Origin: Comamonadaceae bacterium
GTDB taxonomy: Bacteria > Pseudomonadota > Gammaproteobacteria > Burkholderiales > Burkholderiaceae_C
Direction of reading: 5' to 3'
Length of the DNA: 8,530 bases
Assembly (NCBI GenBank): GCA_947458305.1
Contig: CANGZO010000094.1
Span: forward strand, 1 to 8,530
Below are positions 5,670 to 8,530 of this stretch, in pieces. The position numbers and the translations under genes were made by a program. How positions within the stretch are numbered: position 1 is the stretch's first letter; each line of letters starts with the position of its first letter. The notes beneath the pieces were generated by a model. That model had not been told where the DNA came from and made no database searches. It was given only the letters and a program-made list of their open reading frames with translations.

Positions 5670-8309
5670 TCAAGAGGGCTGCAAGGCTTGCAGCAACTCG
5701 GTTTCGATTTGTATTTGCGCTCGGTTGTGTTGCAACTCGGGGCCGCTGATGAGGAAGTTGTCTTCGACCCGTTCGCCCAAGGTGCTGATCTTGGCCAGGT
5801 GAAGCTGAATGCCGTGTCGTGCCAGCACCATGGCAATGCTGTAGAGCAAACCAATGCGGTCACTGGCCGAAACGCTGAGCAGCCATTTCTGCGCTTTCTC
5901 ATCAGGACTGAGACTGACGCGGGGCGTGACCGGAAAGCTTTTCACCCGCCGGGATACCCGGCCACGCGAAGGAGAAGGTAAGGGGCCTTGTTTCTCCAAG
6001 GCTTGTGTCAAGCCTGATTCGACCATGGTCATGAGTTCACGGTAATGCTCGTGCAACATGGGCGTGACGATTTGGAAGGTGTCCAGCGCCCAGCCGGTGC
6101 GGGTGGTGTGAACACGCGCATCCAGAATGCTGAAGCCCGATTGGTCAAAGTGACCGCAAATGCGGGCAAACAAGTCGGGCTGATCTGGCGTGAAGACCAA
6201 AACCTGCAAGCCTTCACCCACAGGGGATGGTCGGGCCCGCACGATCGCGCGACTGGGTGATGCATCGGGCAGGGCCACATGACGCGAGAGTTGCCGGGCG
6301 TGCCATGCGATGTCGGAGGCATCGTGGCGCATGAAGTAGCTCACATCCAAGGTGTCCCACAGGGCTTTGTGGCCCTCGTGGGGCTGCGCTTGACGGGCCA
6401 ATTCAATCAGGGCTTCACGCTTTCGGGCCTGCACTTCGGTGTTGGCGTCCGGGGCGCTGCCGCCCAGAACGCGCAAAGTGGCCTTGTAAAGGTCTTCCAG
6501 CAGCTTGCCCTTCCAAGCGTTCCAAACCTTGGGGCTGGTGCCACGGATGTCGGCCACGGTCAACAAATACAGCGCCGTCAGGTGCCGCTCGTCGCCCACG
6601 CGTTGGGCAAAACGGGCAATAACTTCGGGGTTGCCCAAGTCTTCTTTTTGGGCCACATGGCTCATGGTCAGGTGTTCGCTGACCAAAAACTCCACCAGCT
6701 TGGCGTCTTCTTTGTCGATGTTGTGCTGCCTGCAAAAGGTGCGCACTTCGGTGCAGCCCAGCTTGGAGTGGTCTCCACCACGACCTTTGGCAATGTCATG
6801 GAACAAAGCGGCCGCATACAAGATCCAGGGCTTGTCCCAGTCGCTGGCCAGCTGAGAGCACAAGGGGTATTCGTGGGTATGTTCGGCCATGAAAAAGCGC
6901 CGCACGTTGCGCAGCACCATCAAGATGTGTTGGTCCACCGTGTAGGCATGAAACAGGTCATGCTGCATTTGGCCCACGATGCGCCGAAACACCCACAAGT
7001 AGCGACCCAGCACCGAGGTGTCGTTCATCAGGCGCAGGGCATGTGTGATGCCCTGGGGTTGCTGCAGGATCTGCAAAAACGTTTGCCGATTGACCGGGTC
7101 TGCCCGAAACCGCCCGTTCATGACCGAGCGCACGTTGTAAAGCGCCCGCAGCGTTCTGGCCGACAAGCCTTTGAGCCCTGGTGTGGCTTGGTAGAGCAAA
7201 AAGGTCTCAAGGATGGCGTGCGGGTGCTTTTGGTACAGGTCGTCACTGGCCACTTCGATCAGACCGGCTTTTTCAAAAAAGCGCTCGTTCAAGGGCCGAA
7301 AGTGGTCAATGCTCTCGCCGCGTTCGGTCTTCAGCCGATCTTCGATGTTGAGCAGCAAAATTTGGTTGAGCTGGGTGACCGCTTTGGCGGCCCAATAGTA
7401 TTGGCGCATCAGTTTTTCACTGGCGCGCAATGCCAAGCGGCCCTCAGGGGTGACGTCTGAGCTGAAGCCAAAGGTTTCGGCCACACTGGTTTGCAGGTCA
7501 AACACCAAACGGTCTTCGCGTCGTTTGGCTTGCAGGTGCAGACGCGCTCGGATCAAACCGAGCAGGGCTTCGTTGCGCTTGATTTGGCGGGCTTCAAGCG
7601 GGGTGGCCAAACCCTTGCGGGCCAGCTCGTCCCAGCTGTGCCCCAGTCCTGCAGCGCGTGCCACCCACAAGATCACTTGCAGGTCGCGCAGACCTCCGGG
7701 GGATTCTTTGCAGTTGGGCTCAAGGGCATAGGGGGTGTTTTCAAACTTGTTGTGGCGTTGGCGCATCTCGAGCGTCTTGGCCACCAAGAAGGCTTGCGGG
7801 TCCATGGCGTCTTGAAAACGCTGCTGAAAATCACCAAACAAACGGGTATTGCCTGTGACCCTACGGGATTCGAGCAGGGAGGTCTGAACCGTGATGTCTT
7901 TGGCGGATTCGGCCAAACATTCCTCCACGGTGCGCACGCTGGAGCCGATGTCCAGACCCGTGTCCCAGCAGCTGCCAATGAAGCGCTCTAACTGGGCTTG
8001 CAGTTCTGGTGTGTGCTCTGGCGATTGCCCATTGGGCAACAGCACCAAGACATCGACATCCGAGTGCGGAAACAATTCGGCGCGGCCAAAGCCGCCTACG
8101 GCCACCAAACAGAGTTCAGAAGAGAATCCGGCGTTTTGCCATAACTGGATAAGCAAGCCATCTGCCAAGATGGACAACTGGCGCAAGGTTTGTTTGAGGC
8201 CCCGGGCGGCGTAGCCACTGCTCGCCAAGCTGGATAAGACAGTGGCTTTGTCGTGCTTGTACGTGTCGCGCAGCGTGGCCAGATCGGCCAACGGAGCTTG
8301 GGTGTTCAT
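5670..8309 (-). CDS. glnD: [Protein-PII] uridylyltransferase / uridylyl-removing enzyme GlnD
   Basis: GlnD senses glutamine and sets the uridylylation state of PII proteins (GlnB/GlnK), which control glutamine synthetase adenylylation, NtrBC signalling and ammonium transport. Counting from the ATG at 8309 (879 aa; E. coli GlnD is 890), the nucleotidyltransferase site is GGFGRAEL (72-79) with Asp84 and Asp86 in SDVDV. NCKESPGGLRDLQ is the next recognisable conserved stretch. The HD domain that removes UMP is centred on His504-Asp505 (LFHDIAKGRGGDHS). Two ACT domains close the protein at about 700-750 (TPDQPDLFARI) and 806-860 (SASDRIGLLY, LGERVEDNFLISG); the family binds glutamine there. All key residues are present, so both activities should be intact. 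A TTG at 8336 would add nine residues and overlap map; I prefer the ATG one base after the map stop. The map-glnD order matches E. coli and many other proteobacteria. Confidence 0.96.
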   Translation of the reverse strand: MNTQAPLADLATLRDTYKHDKATVLSSLASSGYAARGLKQTLRQLSILADGLLIQLWQNAGFSSELCLVAVGGFGRAELFPHSDVDVLVLLPNGQSPEHTPELQAQLERFIGSCWDTGLDIGSSVRTVEECLAESAKDITVQTSLLESRRVTGNTRLFGDFQQRFQDAMDPQAFLVAKTLEMRQRHNKFENTPYALEPNCKESPGGLRDLQVILWVARAAGLGHSWDELARKGLATPLEARQIKRNEALLGLIRARLHLQAKRREDRLVFDLQTSVAETFGFSSDVTPEGRLALRASEKLMRQYYWAAKAVTQLNQILLLNIEDRLKTERGESIDHFRPLNERFFEKAGLIEVASDDLYQKHPHAILETFLLYQATPGLKGLSARTLRALYNVRSVMNGRFRADPVNRQTFLQILQQPQGITHALRLMNDTSVLGRYLWVFRRIVGQMQHDLFHAYTVDQHILMVLRNVRRFFMAEHTHEYPLCSQLASDWDKPWILYAAALFHDIAKGRGGDHSKLGCTEVRTFCRQHNIDKEDAKLVEFLVSEHLTMSHVAQKEDLGNPEVIARFAQRVGDERHLTALYLLTVADIRGTSPKVWNAWKGKLLEDLYKATLRVLGGSAPDANTEVQARKREALIELARQAQPHEGHKALWDTLDVSYFMRHDASDIAWHARQLSRHVALPDASPSRAIVRARPSPVGEGLQVLVFTPDQPDLFARICGHFDQSGFSILDARVHTTRTGWALDTFQIVTPMLHEHYRELMTMVESGLTQALEKQGPLPSPSRGRVSRRVKSFPVTPRVSLSPDEKAQKWLLSVSASDRIGLLYSIAMVLARHGIQLHLAKISTLGERVEDNFLISGPELQHNRAQIQIETELLQALQPS

Positions 8310-8310
8310 G

Positions 8311-8530
8311 TCAGGCGCTGACCGTGCCAGAGACAAAGCCGGGCACTGCGGGTGAACCTGCAGACACCGTCAACACCTCGTAGCCTGTTTCGGTGACCAG
8401 AACCGTGTGTTCCCACTGGGCCGACAAAGAGTGGTCTTTGGTGATGATGGTCCAGCCGTCGCCCATCTCCTTGATGTCGCGTTTGCCGGCGTTGATCATG
8501 GGCTCAATGGTGAAGACCATGCCTGCGACC
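8311..8530 (-). CDS. map: Methionine aminopeptidase type I, C-terminal part (cut by window edge)
   Basis: Only the last 72 or so codons are inside the window; the 5' part lies beyond base 8530. The enzyme removes the initiator methionine from new cytoplasmic proteins and uses two metal ions. Visible family motifs are GMVFTIEPMINAG, whose Glu is a metal ligand (Glu204 in E. coli), and SLSAQWEHTVLVTETG, whose Glu in QWEH is another (Glu235). KDGWT-type and TKDHS stretches are also typical. The ending GSPAVPGFVSGTVSA runs past the usual E. coli-type end as a short non-conserved tail. The TGA at 8311-8313 is one base from the glnD ATG, so coupled translation into glnD is likely. Confidence 0.95.
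   Translation of the reverse strand, partial: VAGMVFTIEPMINAGKRDIKEMGDGWTIITKDHSLSAQWEHTVLVTETGYEVLTVSAGSPAVPGFVSGTVSA

Noticed and set aside
5680..5696. Palindrome CTGCAAG-G-CTTGCAG near the 3' end of glnD
   Set aside because: The loop is a single base, there is no T-run, and it lies within codons for the C-terminus just before a coupled gene, so a terminator is unlikely.
5930..6245. GlnD segments reading RPSPVGEGL and PLPSPSRGR, which resemble translated dispersed repeats seen in some betaproteobacteria
   Set aside because: They fall in the linkers before and between the ACT domains, where GlnD is variable. The frame is intact, and I recall similar wording in related GlnD proteins, so a repeat insertion is not needed.
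6279..7460. A 393-codon open frame on the plus strand across glnD
   Set aside because: It is antisense to the conserved HD-domain region of GlnD, and its sequence has the low-complexity look of a mirror frame.

Overview
The window looks like an ordinary chromosomal segment of a betaproteobacterium, most likely Burkholderiales and probably Comamonadaceae-like. This is inferred from the moderately high GC content, the GC-rich third codon positions, the map-glnD gene order and the character of the encoded proteins. I see no mobile element, CRISPR array, phage gene or sign of recent transfer.

Layout, left to right. The window opens with a perfect 18-bp palindrome followed by seven Ts, the intrinsic terminator of a gene that lies before base 1. 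Next comes a tRNA-Ser(GGA) gene on the minus strand with its own short promoter. A 198-nt leader then precedes two plus-strand genes: a large PLP-dependent Orn/Lys/Arg decarboxylase, and a YgiQ-family radical SAM protein 67 nt downstream. A hairpin lies where these plus-strand genes meet a minus-strand block.

The minus-strand block, read right to left, holds the 3' end of methionine aminopeptidase (map, cut by the window edge), glnD (PII uridylyltransferase / uridylyl-removing enzyme) and a small flavin reductase-family gene. Junctions inside the block are tight: the map stop is 1 nt from the preferred glnD ATG, and the glnD stop directly abuts the flavin reductase ATG. The three are therefore probably one translationally coupled operon.

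Functionally, glnD is the glutamine sensor that controls PII and nitrogen assimilation. The decarboxylase turns a basic amino acid into a diamine or agmatine, so both touch nitrogen and amino-acid metabolism, but nothing in the sequence ties them into one system. The YgiQ protein has no settled function. I find no convincing new multi-gene system. The points most worth a second look are the second cysteine cluster and the insert in the YgiQ protein, the flavin reductase gene coupled to glnD, the unresolved substrate of the decarboxylase, and a possible attenuator-like structure in its leader.
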